From JAFDXJ01 sp038257845 (lineage in GTDB: Bacteria > Bacteroidota > Bacteroidia > Chitinophagales > Chitinophagaceae), in contig JBBSQL010000002.1 of NCBI GenBank assembly GCA_038257845.1, forward strand, positions 172,090 to 236,089: a stretch of DNA of 64,000 nucleotides. Direction: 5' to 3'. Positions within the stretch are counted from its first letter, which is position 1. Every line of letters starts with the position of its first letter. The translations under genes and the position numbers were made by a program. Below, in pieces: positions 25,454-34,566 of the stretch. Below the pieces are notes generated by a model. The model was not told the DNA's origin, searched no databases, and was given only the letters and a program-made list of their open reading frames with translations.

Positions 25454-26266
25454 TCAGGCACTCACCTGGAAATCCCGTAAAGCATCATTCAGACTGGTTT
25501 TAACGTCGGTACTTTCCTTTCTTTTTCCGATGATCAAAGCACAATTCACCTGGTAATCGCCGGCAGGAAAAGATTTTGTATAACTACCCGGAATTACCAC
25601 GCTGCGTGATGGTACGCGGCCTTTATATTCGATCGGTTTATCGCCGCTTACATCAATAATTTTTGTAGATTGAGTCAACACAACATTTGCGCCAAGCACA
25701 GCTTCTTTTTCAACAATAACACCTTCAACGATTATACAACGGCTACCAATAAAACAATTGTCTTCTATAATTACAGGCGTTGCCTGCAAAGGTTCCAGCA
25801 CACCACCAATACCCACACCTCCACTGAGATGTACATGTTTACCAATCTGCGCACAACTACCAACAGTTGCCCAGGTGTCAACCATCGTCCCTTCATCCAC
25901 ATAAGCGCCAATGTTTACATAGCTCGGCATGAGAATTACCTGCGGCGCAATATATGCGCCATAACGCGCTACAGCATGTGGCACTGCGCGAACACCGAGG
26001 GATTTGTAATCTTTCTTTAAAGTCATTTTATCATAAAACTCAAAAGGCGGAAGTGAATACGTTTGCATCTTTTGAATGGCGAAATATAATAGGATCGCCT
26101 GCTTTACCCATTCAACAGCATGCCATTCACCATTTGTTTTTTCTGCGGCACGCAAAAAACCTTTATCAATTTCGAGGATCGTTCCTTTTACGGCCTGGAT
26201 ATATTTTTCTTCTACTAAAAGAGTTCGGTCATTCCAGGCATCACTGATATATTTTTTTAATTCCAT
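25454..26266 (-). CDS. dapD: 2,3,4,5-tetrahydropyridine-2,6-dicarboxylate N-succinyltransferase
   Basis: A 270-residue acyltransferase of the lysine/meso-diaminopimelate pathway, transferring succinyl from succinyl-CoA to tetrahydrodipicolinate. The C-terminal part shows the left-handed beta-helix hexapeptide repeats (for example IGSRCIIVEGVIVEKEAVLG), and the region VRAVPHAVARYGAYIAP is strongly conserved in DapD. An in-frame extension to 26422 adds 52 residues including mostly hydrophobic and basic sequence and would overlap the next gene, so ATG 26266 is preferred. It supplies mDAP for peptidoglycan. Monocistronic. Confidence 0.94.
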   Translation of the reverse strand: MELKKYISDAWNDRTLLVEEKYIQAVKGTILEIDKGFLRAAEKTNGEWHAVEWVKQAILLYFAIQKMQTYSLPPFEFYDKMTLKKDYKSLGVRAVPHAVARYGAYIAPQVILMPSYVNIGAYVDEGTMVDTWATVGSCAQIGKHVHLSGGVGIGGVLEPLQATPVIIEDNCFIGSRCIIVEGVIVEKEAVLGANVVLTQSTKIIDVSGDKPIEYKGRVPSRSVVIPGSYTKSFPAGDYQVNCALIIGKRKESTDVKTSLNDALRDFQVSA

Positions 26267-26313
26267 CTTTTTTTTACAAACATAAAGCATCCTTAAAAAT
26301 GAAAACAGCAGTT

Positions 26314-26347
26314 TTTGAATTTTAATAAAAAAGTTAGTGCATTTTTG
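26314..26347 (+). promoter_or_regulatory. Candidate promoter for the GT4 gene at 26366
   Basis: TTTG (26314-26317), 22-nt spacer, CATTTTTG (26340-26347), which is one base off TAnnTTTG. ATG 26366 follows 18 bp later. Confidence 0.4.
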
Positions 26348-26365
26348 TATTTCAGAAATTTGCAG

Positions 26366-27517
26366 ATGAATATTGCTTTTGATGCGAAACGTGCGTTTAC
26401 CAATGGGACAGGTCTCGGCCATTACAGCCGTACGCTCATACGTTCACTGGCAACATTCTTTCCGGGTGAAAATTATTTTCCCTGCACACCATTGATTACG
26501 GAACGTTTTGATATTTCAGCTTTTCAAAACATGCACATTATTTCACCCACCACTTTTACTACGCGTAATTTTAGAAAATTATGGAGAAGCAGTTTAGTAA
26601 AAACTGATTTGCTCAAAAATAATATTGATATTTATCATGGCCTGAGCCATGAAATTCCAAAAGGAATTGATACAACAAATATCAAAAGTATCGTCACTAT
26701 ACATGACCTGATTTTTGAACGGTTTCCGAACCAGTATAATATTATTGACAGGAAAATTTACCGCTACAAATTTCAATATGCGTGTAAACATGCCAATAAA
26801 ATAATTGCGATTAGTGAACAAACAAAAAATGACCTTGTAGAATTTTATGAAGTGCCGGAAACTAAAATCACAGTTTGTTATCAAAGTTGTGATGAACGTT
26901 TTTTTAAATCTGTGAGTGACCAGGAAAAGGAACGTGTTAAAAAATTATACGGTTTGCCGGATCGCTTTTTTTTATATACAGGTTCTCTTATTGAAAGAAA
27001 AAACCTGCTTGTAATTTGCAAAGCACTCGAAATAGTAAAAAAGAAAATTCAAATTCCATTAGTTGTAATCGGTGATGGTGGAGTATATAAACAGCAAGTC
27101 AAAAATTTTCTCAGGGAAAAAAATATGGAAAGCCTGGTTTTATTTTTAAGTGAACTGGAAGCAACGGCACATCTTCCGGGATATACGATGGCTACTGACT
27201 TTCCGGCGATTTACCAGCAGGCAGTATGTATGATCTATCCTTCGATATTCGAAGGTTTTGGTATCCCGGTTTTAGAAGCACTTTGTAGTAAAATACCCGT
27301 GATCACTTCTAATATTTCGAGCTTGCCTGAAGCTGGTGGCGATGGTGCATTATACATTTCTCCAAATGATTTCACAGCATTGGCTAATTATATGGAGCAA
27401 ATTATTTCAGATAGCGATTTGCGAAATTCTTTAATTGCAAAAGGCTGGACACATGCGCAGAATTTTACCCGTGAAAAATGTGCAACCGCTGTGATGAATG
27501 CGTATAAAAAACTTTGA
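26366..27517 (+). CDS. Glycosyltransferase family 1/4
   Basis: A 383-residue GT-B glycosyltransferase with the N-terminal MNIAFDAKRAFTNGTGLGHYSRTL motif typical of bacterial GT4 proteins, the donor motif FLYTGSLIERKNL and the E-x7-E site EGFGIPVLEALC. The frame is open to 26315, but ATG 26366 gives the usual family start and lies just after a candidate promoter. It is followed 7 bp later by the YrdC-type gene. Acceptor and donor are unknown; a role in cell-surface polysaccharide is inferred. Confidence 0.88.
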   Translation: MNIAFDAKRAFTNGTGLGHYSRTLIRSLATFFPGENYFPCTPLITERFDISAFQNMHIISPTTFTTRNFRKLWRSSLVKTDLLKNNIDIYHGLSHEIPKGIDTTNIKSIVTIHDLIFERFPNQYNIIDRKIYRYKFQYACKHANKIIAISEQTKNDLVEFYEVPETKITVCYQSCDERFFKSVSDQEKERVKKLYGLPDRFFLYTGSLIERKNLLVICKALEIVKKKIQIPLVVIGDGGVYKQQVKNFLREKNMESLVLFLSELEATAHLPGYTMATDFPAIYQQAVCMIYPSIFEGFGIPVLEALCSKIPVITSNISSLPEAGGDGALYISPNDFTALANYMEQIISDSDLRNSLIAKGWTHAQNFTREKCATAVMNAYKKL

Positions 27518-27524
27518 ACTTTTT

Positions 27525-28091
27525 ATGGGATACAAAAACGATATAGAAAAATGCCTGGAAGTTTTGGAAAATGGCGGCATTATTTTATACCCGACTGATA
27601 CGATCTGGGGCCTGGGTTGCGATGCTACAAATGAAGTGGCCGTTGAAAAGATTATCGCATTAAAAAACCGGCCTGCAGAGAAAAGCTTCGTTGTTTTAGT
27701 GGCTGAAGAAAAAGATATTTTAAAATATATTGCCTCGCCTGACCTGGCGGTTTTTGAATATTTGCAAACACAAAACAGGCCGGTCACGGTTATTTATAAA
27801 CAAGCAATTGGGCTTGCTGAAAATACTGTGGCAAAAGATGGTTCAGTGGCCATTCGTATTTGTAAAGATGAATTTTGCAAAAAATTGATCAAAAGATTCA
27901 GGAAACCAATTCTAAGTACATCAGCAAATTTTTCAGGAGAAAATGCACCTGCGTTTTATTCAGAAATTAATGATGTCATTATTAATGGTGTAAATTATGC
28001 AGTACAATACCGGCGCAATGATTCAAAAGCAGGACAGGCATCCATGATCATACAATGGGACAATGGCATTGTAAAAGTTATTAGAAGTTGA
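27525..28091 (+). CDS. L-threonylcarbamoyladenylate synthase (YrdC/Sua5 family)
   Basis: A 188-residue cytoplasmic enzyme that makes threonylcarbamoyl-AMP from threonine, bicarbonate and ATP for the t6A37 modification of ANN-decoding tRNAs. YPTDTIWGLGCDA (near residue 25), KNRP in the KxRP position and STSANFSG match the YrdC core. It lacks the C-terminal Sua5 domain, so it is the short TsaC type. ATG 27525 is chosen over 27498, which lies inside the glycosyltransferase gene. Confidence 0.93.
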   Translation: MGYKNDIEKCLEVLENGGIILYPTDTIWGLGCDATNEVAVEKIIALKNRPAEKSFVVLVAEEKDILKYIASPDLAVFEYLQTQNRPVTVIYKQAIGLAENTVAKDGSVAIRICKDEFCKKLIKRFRKPILSTSANFSGENAPAFYSEINDVIINGVNYAVQYRRNDSKAGQASMIIQWDNGIVKVIRS

Positions 28092-28095
28092 CATT

Positions 28096-28668
28096 TCACA
28101 CAAGCGATACAAAATGATGTTTACTGCATAATTGCAAACAATTTTCTGTTGTACATTTTATCAAAACAATTCCATTGTATTGCGCTATTTTTTGTAAGAG
28201 ATAACTGACTTCCTGGTTTGCATATCTGTCATGTGCATCTTTTACTTCTGTACGTTTACCGAATAGGGCATCTGCTTCATCAAAAAATAAGATCCAGTTT
28301 TTTTCTTCTGCTTTTTGAAAAATACGCTCAATGTTTTTTTCAGTTTCTCCGATATATTTACTCACTAATTGGGAAAGGTCAATATGATAAACATCGTTAT
28401 TATATTTTGCAGAAAGCATGAGCGGAATATGCTGATTAATTTCATCGTTTATAAGATTCAATAATATTTTAACGGTCTTTCGGTTTTCTTGTATGGCCGA
28501 ATCAACTTTGGTTGTTATTAAATGTAATTTATTAAGAACATTTTCTGGTATCGGAAATGCTTTGAGCGATAAAGGGCTTTGAATAACTTTTGCAAAGGTT
28601 GGCTCTAACTGATTTACATGAAATGTTTTTTTCAAATCCTGTGATGTTACTGGCTTTTGTTTTTTCAT
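28096..28668 (-). pseudogene. Decayed AAA+ ATPase resembling contractile-injection-system ATPases
   Basis: A 190-residue remnant. Residues 94-160 match the AAA+ family associated with extracellular contractile injection systems very well: IDLSQLVSKYIGETEKN, Walker B ILFFDEADALFGKR (126-139) and EVKDAHDRYANQEVSYLLQK. The P-loop, which should lie just before residue 94 as G-x4-GKT, is absent, being replaced by unrelated sequence. The C-terminus ends right after the Walker B helix, without sensor 1, the Arg finger or sensor 2, against family lengths above 400. So it cannot be a normal ATPase. It is convergent with the YrdC gene, which starts the truncation. A repurposed small protein cannot be excluded. 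Confidence 0.6.
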
Positions 28669-28887
28669 GCTATAAAGATCGAAATTTTTATTTTATTAAA
28701 CATTTATTTGAAAAATATATTATTTTAATTTGATTCATAAGTCATGTTACTATGAAAATATTTCCACGCTACTTTTCTCTATGATGATGAATATACACTA
28801 TAATTCTATTTTCAACTTGCATTTAGTTGGATACATTAATGTAAAAAATTCTGGCACAGACATTGAAAGATTTTGTTTAAAAAACGT

Positions 28888-29052
28888 ATGAAAAATTCAT
28901 TGATCATTACCGGTATCGTTGCTCTTGGCTCAACAGCCTTATTTTATTTTATGAGAAGAAATAGAAAGCAAATTCAAAGTAATCCGGCACCATTTGTGAA
29001 ATCTCATCACCTTACAAATGTTTTTGCAAAAGCAAAGGCGCAAGCTCAGTAA
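28888..29052 (+). CDS. Small single-pass membrane protein
   Basis: A 54-residue protein beginning MKNSLIITGIVALGSTALFYF, a clear membrane helix (about 4-22), followed by a basic, cytoplasm-type segment (MRRNRKQIQ) and a tail rich in Ala/Lys. It sits in the otherwise empty stretch 28669-29193 and is in its own intergenic space 141 bp before the amine oxidase gene. The positive-inside rule suits a C-terminus-in orientation. Function unknown. Confidence 0.5.
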   Translation: MKNSLIITGIVALGSTALFYFMRRNRKQIQSNPAPFVKSHHLTNVFAKAKAQAQ

Positions 29053-29139
29053 TATTCTACTTGTTTTAAAATACTTAGTAAAGAATAAACGATTTTCATG
29101 TATTAATCCTATCTATTCTGTGATTGAAATTGCCTGATT

Positions 29140-29172
29140 TTTGGTCGAATACTAAAAAAAACTTTATCTTAC
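29140..29172 (+). promoter_or_regulatory. Candidate promoter for the amine oxidase gene
   Basis: TTTG (29140-29143), 21-nt spacer, TATCTTAC (29165-29172), two bases off TAnnTTTG. ATG 29194 lies about 20 bp further on. Confidence 0.35.
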
Positions 29173-29193
29173 ATCGAACCAAAATGAATCGCT

Positions 29194-30777
29194 ATGTCAA
29201 AACTAAAGCGGGTAGTAAGAGGCAATGCATTAAACAGTTTACAAAAAGTTTTTTCAACTGATTATGCGAAAAATGAATTTAGCGAAATTGAAAAAAATCA
29301 AATTCCCACGCGCAGGAAATTTATTGGCGATATGGCGAAAGCTGCAGCGATCATTAGCATTCCTTCAATTTATAATGCTTGTAACCCAAAAAATAAAAGT
29401 ACACAACCTGTGGTCGCAATCATTGGCGGCGGAATTGCCGGATTACATGCTGCCTTTATTTTAAAAAATGCTGGTTACAATGCAACTATCTACGAAGCAA
29501 CACAAAGGCCGGGAGGAAGAATTCTTACAGTTAATGAAATGATGGGTCCGGGGTTATGGACAGAAATGGGCGGAGAATTTATTGACACAACACATGAAGA
29601 CATGCGCAATCTCGCAGCACATTTTAAATTGCCATTGCTTGACCGGGCTTCACCTCAAAACATAAAGTTGAAAGAATATGCGTATTTTTTTCAACAAAAA
29701 CATTTACAAGAAGCTGATTTACTCAAGGCATTACGACCTTTCAGGGCACAAATACAAAAAGATATAGACAGCCTTTCTGATGATATCACTTTTGAAAAAT
29801 TTTCTCCTGAAGATAAACGCCTTGATGAATTAAGTATTACAAATTACTTGCAGCAACTGGGCATCAATGGCTGGTTGTATGATTTTATTAATATTGCATT
29901 CACCACGGAATATGGATCTGATGCGGCAGAACAATCAGCCATCAACATGCTATCTGTTTTTGATCCCGGGGATGAAAAATCCTATAATTTATTTGGCAGC
30001 AGTGATGAACGCTTTTCAGTCATAGGCGGCAACAGTAAATTGTGTGAAGCACTCGCAAAAGATTTGAAGGAACAATTTAAATATGATAACAGGTTATTGT
30101 CACTCGATCAAAATAAAGGCGGGCAATACAAATTGGTATTTGGTCAAACAGGCGGTAAGAAAAATGAAGTAAGTGCAGACATTGTTTTGCTTACATTACC
30201 TTTTACTTTATTGCGTGAAGTGGACATCAAAATGAAGTTACCAGATTGGAAAATGAATGCCATTAAGAATTTGGGATATGGTATGAATTCAAAATTATTT
30301 ATTGGTGTCAAAGAAAGATTGTGGAGGCAGCAGGGCTATTCAGGTTATGCATTTACAGATAATTTATTGATGAATGGATATGATCATACAGAGATGCAAA
30401 CGAATAATGAAGGCCCGGGTGGTTACACAGTGAACCTTGGCGGAAAGCAAAGTCTTCACACAGGTAATAAGGATATGCAGGTATTACAAAAAATTTACCT
30501 CGAAGCATTTGACCAGGTTTTCCCCGGTGCTGCAAACCAGTTCAATGATAAATTTCAAAGATGGTTCTGGCCAACTTATGAATTTTCGAAAGCCAGTTAT
30601 ACATCTTTTAAACCCGGTCAGTACACAACCATTTCTGGTGCTACAGTTAAACCGGTGGATCGTTTATTTTTTGCAGGCGAGCATTGCAGTTATGAATTCC
30701 AGGGATTCATGAATGGCGGCGCACAAACGGGCAGGGAAGCGGCTTCAGCTATTTTAGAAATATTGAAAAAGAAATAA
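29194..30777 (+). CDS. Flavin monoamine oxidase family protein, Tat-type signal
   Basis: A 527-residue FAD-dependent amine oxidase. Residues 39-44 (TRRKFI) form a twin-arginine motif followed by a hydrophobic stretch ending at YNAC (Cys63), which is also a lipobox-like site, so the protein is probably exported in folded form and may be lipidated. The FAD dinucleotide fold is GGGIAGL (78-84) with GGRI after it, and the C-terminal FFAGEHCSYEFQGFMNGGAQTGREAA is the conserved FAD and active-site segment. Members oxidise amines, amino acids or polyamines, and the substrate here is unknown. It is convergent with a BrkB gene 8 bp beyond its end. Confidence 0.9.
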   Translation: MSKLKRVVRGNALNSLQKVFSTDYAKNEFSEIEKNQIPTRRKFIGDMAKAAAIISIPSIYNACNPKNKSTQPVVAIIGGGIAGLHAAFILKNAGYNATIYEATQRPGGRILTVNEMMGPGLWTEMGGEFIDTTHEDMRNLAAHFKLPLLDRASPQNIKLKEYAYFFQQKHLQEADLLKALRPFRAQIQKDIDSLSDDITFEKFSPEDKRLDELSITNYLQQLGINGWLYDFINIAFTTEYGSDAAEQSAINMLSVFDPGDEKSYNLFGSSDERFSVIGGNSKLCEALAKDLKEQFKYDNRLLSLDQNKGGQYKLVFGQTGGKKNEVSADIVLLTLPFTLLREVDIKMKLPDWKMNAIKNLGYGMNSKLFIGVKERLWRQQGYSGYAFTDNLLMNGYDHTEMQTNNEGPGGYTVNLGGKQSLHTGNKDMQVLQKIYLEAFDQVFPGAANQFNDKFQRWFWPTYEFSKASYTSFKPGQYTTISGATVKPVDRLFFAGEHCSYEFQGFMNGGAQTGREAASAILEILKKK

Positions 30778-30785
30778 CCCGGTAT

Positions 30786-31748
30786 TCAATCTGAATCTTC
30801 TAATTTATCTTTTTTATTTTTTTTCTCATGTTCTTTCAGGTACATGATACTGATGTTTAATTCAAAACCGACAAGCAGGATAAATGAATTTAAATTCACT
30901 AAAAGAATCAGCATTAATATCGTTCCTATTGAACCATAGATTTTATTATAATTAGAAAAATTCTGCGCCCAATAGGAGAATAAAATTGTCGTAAGAATCA
31001 TTAAAAAAGTGGCCAGTAATGAACCCGGTGAAATTAATTTCCACCGCTCCTTGAATGATGGTGCATAGCGGTAAATAAAACCAATACTGTATAAAAAAAG
31101 TAAGATAATAATAATCCAGCGCACAGATTGTAGCCAGGCTAAACTTGTGCTGCTTTCTATTTTCATTTTCGCGAGGAGCCAGGTGAATAGCTGCCCCTGG
31201 CCTATAGAAATTAATGTGGTGGCAATTATTAAAATAACAAGGATCAAAATAAGTTTGAACGCACGTAATCTTTTTGTAATAAAATTTGATTTATGCTTGT
31301 ACAATAAGGAGCGGTCGAAAGTGCGGATAATGCCCATGATCGCGTTGGATGCGTAAAAGAGAGTCAGTAAGAATCCAAATGAAAGCAGGCCGGTTTTCGG
31401 TTGTGAAAAATAATCATCCAGGAAATGTGATATGGCATTTTGCGTGGATGTATTGGGCGTAAGGTCTTCAATTATTTTTAATAATTCAGCATGAATGTCA
31501 TTGGAGATAGCGAGATATGGAACAAGGGTAAAAAGAAATAATGTTGCCGCAGGAATAGCCATTATAAAATTAAATGAAATGGCGGAAGCGCGAACAGTGA
31601 GGCCTTCTTTTTTTATTTGGTTGGCAAAAAAATGAAACACCGTATAGATTGAAAGGCCTTCAAACCCCCATGGGCTGATCTTCTTGCTGGTTTCCCGAAT
31701 AAATGTAATTGGCCGGGAATGAACAATAAGGCTTTCGATTTTTGTCAA
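30786..31748 (-). CDS. YihY/virulence factor BrkB family membrane protein
   Basis: A 320-residue inner-membrane protein with about six hydrophobic segments. RASAISFNFIMAIPAATLFLFTL, FLLTLFYASNAIMGIIRTFDRS and the late FSYWAQNFSNYNKIYGSIGTILMLILLV segments match the YihY/BrkB family. The C-terminus is highly charged (KEHEKKNKKDKLEDSD). It lies 3 bp after the mltG stop codon and so is likely in one operon with it. Physiological role not established. Confidence 0.88.
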   Translation of the reverse strand: MTKIESLIVHSRPITFIRETSKKISPWGFEGLSIYTVFHFFANQIKKEGLTVRASAISFNFIMAIPAATLFLFTLVPYLAISNDIHAELLKIIEDLTPNTSTQNAISHFLDDYFSQPKTGLLSFGFLLTLFYASNAIMGIIRTFDRSLLYKHKSNFITKRLRAFKLILILVILIIATTLISIGQGQLFTWLLAKMKIESSTSLAWLQSVRWIIIILLFLYSIGFIYRYAPSFKERWKLISPGSLLATFLMILTTILFSYWAQNFSNYNKIYGSIGTILMLILLVNLNSFILLVGFELNISIMYLKEHEKKNKKDKLEDSD

Positions 31749-31751
31749 TGC

Positions 31752-32789
31752 TTATTTGTTTTCTATTTTTTTCTTTTCCGTTAAAGTATCTAATGCCCGT
31801 TGGTATTCATTTGCATAAAACAAATGTTCCGCGTAGCTTTTACTGAAATGATGACCTTCTGTAAAATCACTTTTTGCTACAAAATAAAAATAATCTGTTT
31901 TTGGGGCATCCAACGTTGCATCAATCGTAACTGCTGATGGGGTACAAATGGGTCCGGGAGGCAGGCCTTTATTTTTATATGTATTAAAAGGAGAAACCAC
32001 GGAAAGATGTTTTAATAAGATGCGTTTTAAACCAAAGTCTTTCAATGCGAATTTAATGGTCGGGTCTGCGCCTAATGGCATGCCCGCTTGTAACCTGTTT
32101 ATATACACACTGGCGATTGTATCTTTCTCATCATTATTCCTTGTTTCTTCTTCCACGATGGAAGCTAATGTATATACTTCATCCCGCGAAAACCCAAGCG
32201 CAGCGGCCTTTTCAAGACGATGATTTTTTTGCCAGAAGGCATCGCTTTCCTTTTTTAATTTTGCCAGAATATCTTTTACCGGTGTATTCCAGTAAAAAAA
32301 ATAAGTATCCGGAATAATAATATAAAATAGGGTAGTGGTGTCCACACCAAATTGCTTCAAAGAATCCGGGTTGTTTAAAAATATCATAGCATGGGCCGAA
32401 TCAATGCTGAAATTTTTTCCAATTAACTTTGCCAGGTTAGCAGGTACACGCAATTTATTGATCACCAATTTTGATTGTTCCTGTTGATTATTTTTAAGCT
32501 TTCGCAAAATTGTATACAGGTTTTCTCCCTGATTTATTTTAAACCTGCCTGATTTTACTTGCTGCCAGGTATGCGTATTAGTGGCAAGGAAATTAAATAC
32601 AGACGGGCTTTTGAGAATATCTTTTTGCATGATTTCATCCATGACCTGCTTTTCTGTATTTTCTTTTTGCGGTACTAAAATGTACACCGATTTTTCAGTA
32701 AAAGCTGTTGCAGATGAAAATGCAATCCAGGCTGCGATGCTGGCAAGGATTAAAATAATGGAAATTAAAACAAGCAGGAATTTTTTCAT
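31752..32789 (-). CDS. mltG: Endolytic transglycosylase MltG
   Basis: A 345-residue membrane-anchored lytic transglycosylase that cuts nascent glycan strands in the periplasm and probably sets strand length during peptidoglycan synthesis. An N-terminal membrane anchor (1-22) is followed by a LysM-like region and the YceG domain. The catalytic Glu213 is in the ASIVEEET motif, and GLPPGPICTPSAVTIDA is a second conserved segment. First of a two-gene run with the BrkB gene. Confidence 0.92.
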   Translation of the reverse strand: MKKFLLVLISIILILASIAAWIAFSSATAFTEKSVYILVPQKENTEKQVMDEIMQKDILKSPSVFNFLATNTHTWQQVKSGRFKINQGENLYTILRKLKNNQQEQSKLVINKLRVPANLAKLIGKNFSIDSAHAMIFLNNPDSLKQFGVDTTTLFYIIIPDTYFFYWNTPVKDILAKLKKESDAFWQKNHRLEKAAALGFSRDEVYTLASIVEEETRNNDEKDTIASVYINRLQAGMPLGADPTIKFALKDFGLKRILLKHLSVVSPFNTYKNKGLPPGPICTPSAVTIDATLDAPKTDYFYFVAKSDFTEGHHFSKSYAEHLFYANEYQRALDTLTEKKKIENK

Positions 32790-32871
32790 TTTTTCATTTT
32801 TTATAAAATCAAATCATAAGCTGAGCACTTCACTTAATACTGAAAATACTATTTTTTTCCGAAAGTTTACA

Positions 32872-32903
32872 GATAAAAAAACCCTGCCAATGCGGACAGG
32901 GTT
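32872..32903 (-). terminator. Intrinsic terminator after secG
   Basis: On the minus strand AACCCTG and CAGGGTT (32880-32886 and 32897-32903) form a 7-bp stem with a 10-nt loop, followed by TTTTTT. It ends the miaB-secG run. Confidence 0.75.
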
Positions 32904-32921
32904 ATAATTTTTATTAACCAA

Positions 32922-33272
32922 TTATTTAGGGCTATCCACAGCTCCGGGAAATGTGGTCGTGTTTTGTTGCTGGTTTGTAGCCGGTGCAGGTGTACTGCCG
33001 GTATTAATTCCCTTTATCACATCAGAACCTGGATTTCCTGTTGTTTCAGATAAAAATAAAGGTGATGTAATGGCAAGAACAGCAATGATTATTGCAAAAA
33101 GCCAGGTGCCTTTTATCAATATATCATTTGTTTGCTTCACGCCCATAAACTGATTGCCCATGCCACCAAATGCGCCACCTGCAAGGCCTCCGCCTTTTGG
33201 ATTTTGAATAAGTATGATAGCACACAGTAAAATACTTGAAATTGCGACCAGGATGATAAAAAGAATAACCAT
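32922..33272 (-). CDS. secG: Preprotein translocase subunit SecG
   Basis: A 116-residue SecG: two membrane helices (about 2-20 and 52-73) with a loop containing NPKGGGLAGGAFGG, the conserved Gly-rich motif. It is part of the SecYEG channel that moves unfolded proteins across the inner membrane. The C-terminal tail is Pro/Thr/Asn-rich and longer than in E. coli SecG. It begins 4 bp after the conserved unknown gene. Confidence 0.92.
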   Translation of the reverse strand: MVILFIILVAISSILLCAIILIQNPKGGGLAGGAFGGMGNQFMGVKQTNDILIKGTWLFAIIIAVLAITSPLFLSETTGNPGSDVIKGINTGSTPAPATNQQQNTTTFPGAVDSPK

Positions 33273-33276
33273 AATA

Positions 33277-34029
33277 TTATTGTTTTAAATGTTCGATTTT
33301 GGCGGCAAAGTACGTGGATTTTGCTGGATTCAAAAAACTTAATTTTTCGTATAAATGGATGGCTTCATTAATCCTGTCTTGTTTTATTAAAACCTCGGCC
33401 ATTGCTTCTGTCAATACTTCTTCTTTGTGTTCAAGGGATTTTGCTGCAAAACTTTCAACCAACGCCGAAGATTCTTCTTGTGAACCAAGGTCCATCGGGT
33501 GTGGATTAATTCGTTTCATGTCTTTTAGCCAATCCGTAAATTTTTTAACTTTCAGATCCAATTGATCCTGTTTTCCCGGCTGATCTTCCAGCCGGATGCC
33601 CTGTGATTCGAAATAATCAATGCGGTGTAAAGCTTCTACAGAAATCGGCAACTCTTCATTTTCACCAACTGGTTGTTGGAAAGACAATGCTTGTGCTTCA
33701 AGCATTCTTGACATTTTTTCATTTCCTGCTTTTTCAATTGGTGATTCTTCCTGAACTTTTTCTGGTTGCAAATTTTGGAGATTTAATAAATTCTCCAGCC
33801 ATACAGGATTGGAAAAATGAATACTCCTTTTTTGTAATTCTTTAGTGAAACTCACCGGCTCTTCCTGTTTCACTTTCTTCAAATAAAGCAGGTGCACTAA
33901 ATCAAAAGACGGATATTTATTTACCAGGCTTTCCCAGGTTTCTTTATTATCCGGCAGGAGGTTATCACCGCGCAGTGTCCTGCTCAATTGATTTTCTATT
34001 TCGGGGTATGTGTTCATAATGACTGCCAT
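33277..34029 (-). CDS. Conserved hypothetical protein with TPR-like C-terminus
   Basis: A 250-residue soluble protein without signal peptide. The C-terminal 40 residues (TEAMAEVLIKQDRINEAIHLYEKLSFLNPAKSTYFAAKIEHL) look like one tetratricopeptide-type helical hairpin; the middle is acidic and Gln/Glu-rich. I do not recognise a named family. The start is 34029 or the ATG at 34017, 4 codons later. It stands between an LptE-like gene (0 bp) and secG (4 bp), an arrangement suggesting envelope biogenesis, but its function is unknown. Confidence 0.65.
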   Translation of the reverse strand: MAVIMNTYPEIENQLSRTLRGDNLLPDNKETWESLVNKYPSFDLVHLLYLKKVKQEEPVSFTKELQKRSIHFSNPVWLENLLNLQNLQPEKVQEESPIEKAGNEKMSRMLEAQALSFQQPVGENEELPISVEALHRIDYFESQGIRLEDQPGKQDQLDLKVKKFTDWLKDMKRINPHPMDLGSQEESSALVESFAAKSLEHKEEVLTEAMAEVLIKQDRINEAIHLYEKLSFLNPAKSTYFAAKIEHLKQ

Positions 34030-34566
34030 TTACCAGTTTGAAAAAAGGCGGTTAAAAATTTCATCACTCATATTTTTAATAATATCGCTCATCAATTGTG
34101 GTTCCGCTTGCTGCAAAGTAAGGTTTGCTGAAAAATCAAAATCGCGGCTGATATCAAAATGCTGTGTCGAATTATCTAAAGTATTTAAAAGATCAATATG
34201 CACGCCAACGGATAACCTGTTTGTAGAAGCCTGTTGACCGCTGATGCCAGATGTGCTTACATAATAATTACTGATATAACCACTCACCTGGTAATTGGCA
34301 TCATCACTATTTGTCAATGTGAGCCTCGTTTGCCCGGTGATTTTTTGTTGCAATGCATCGGTGAGTTTGGAACTTAACTGCGGGCTTTTATAAGTAGCCC
34401 TGTTATCCAGGTAAGACAATTTGATGGTTTTAATTTCAGCCGGGATAGATACATCTTTAAATGTATACACATGGCAGGAACTAAAACTGGCAACGAACAG
34501 TATGCTTAAAAATACTTTACAGCATTTTTGTAAAAAAAATATAGGAAATTTTATATGCTTATTCAT
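34030..34566 (-). CDS. LptE-like lipopolysaccharide assembly lipoprotein
   Basis: A 178-residue lipoprotein with lipobox FSSC (Cys31). The region CHVYTFKDVSIPAEIKTIKLSYLDNRA and the central strand and loop NSDDANYQVSGYISNYYVS match the LptE family of Bacteroidota, which plugs the LptD barrel and delivers LPS to the outer membrane. ATG 34566 overlaps the sigma-54 regulator by 8 bp; an ATG at 34575 is also possible. Coupled to the next gene without a gap. Confidence 0.82.
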   Translation of the reverse strand: MNKHIKFPIFFLQKCCKVFLSILFVASFSSCHVYTFKDVSIPAEIKTIKLSYLDNRATYKSPQLSSKLTDALQQKITGQTRLTLTNSDDANYQVSGYISNYYVSTSGISGQQASTNRLSVGVHIDLLNTLDNSTQHFDISRDFDFSANLTLQQAEPQLMSDIIKNMSDEIFNRLFSNW

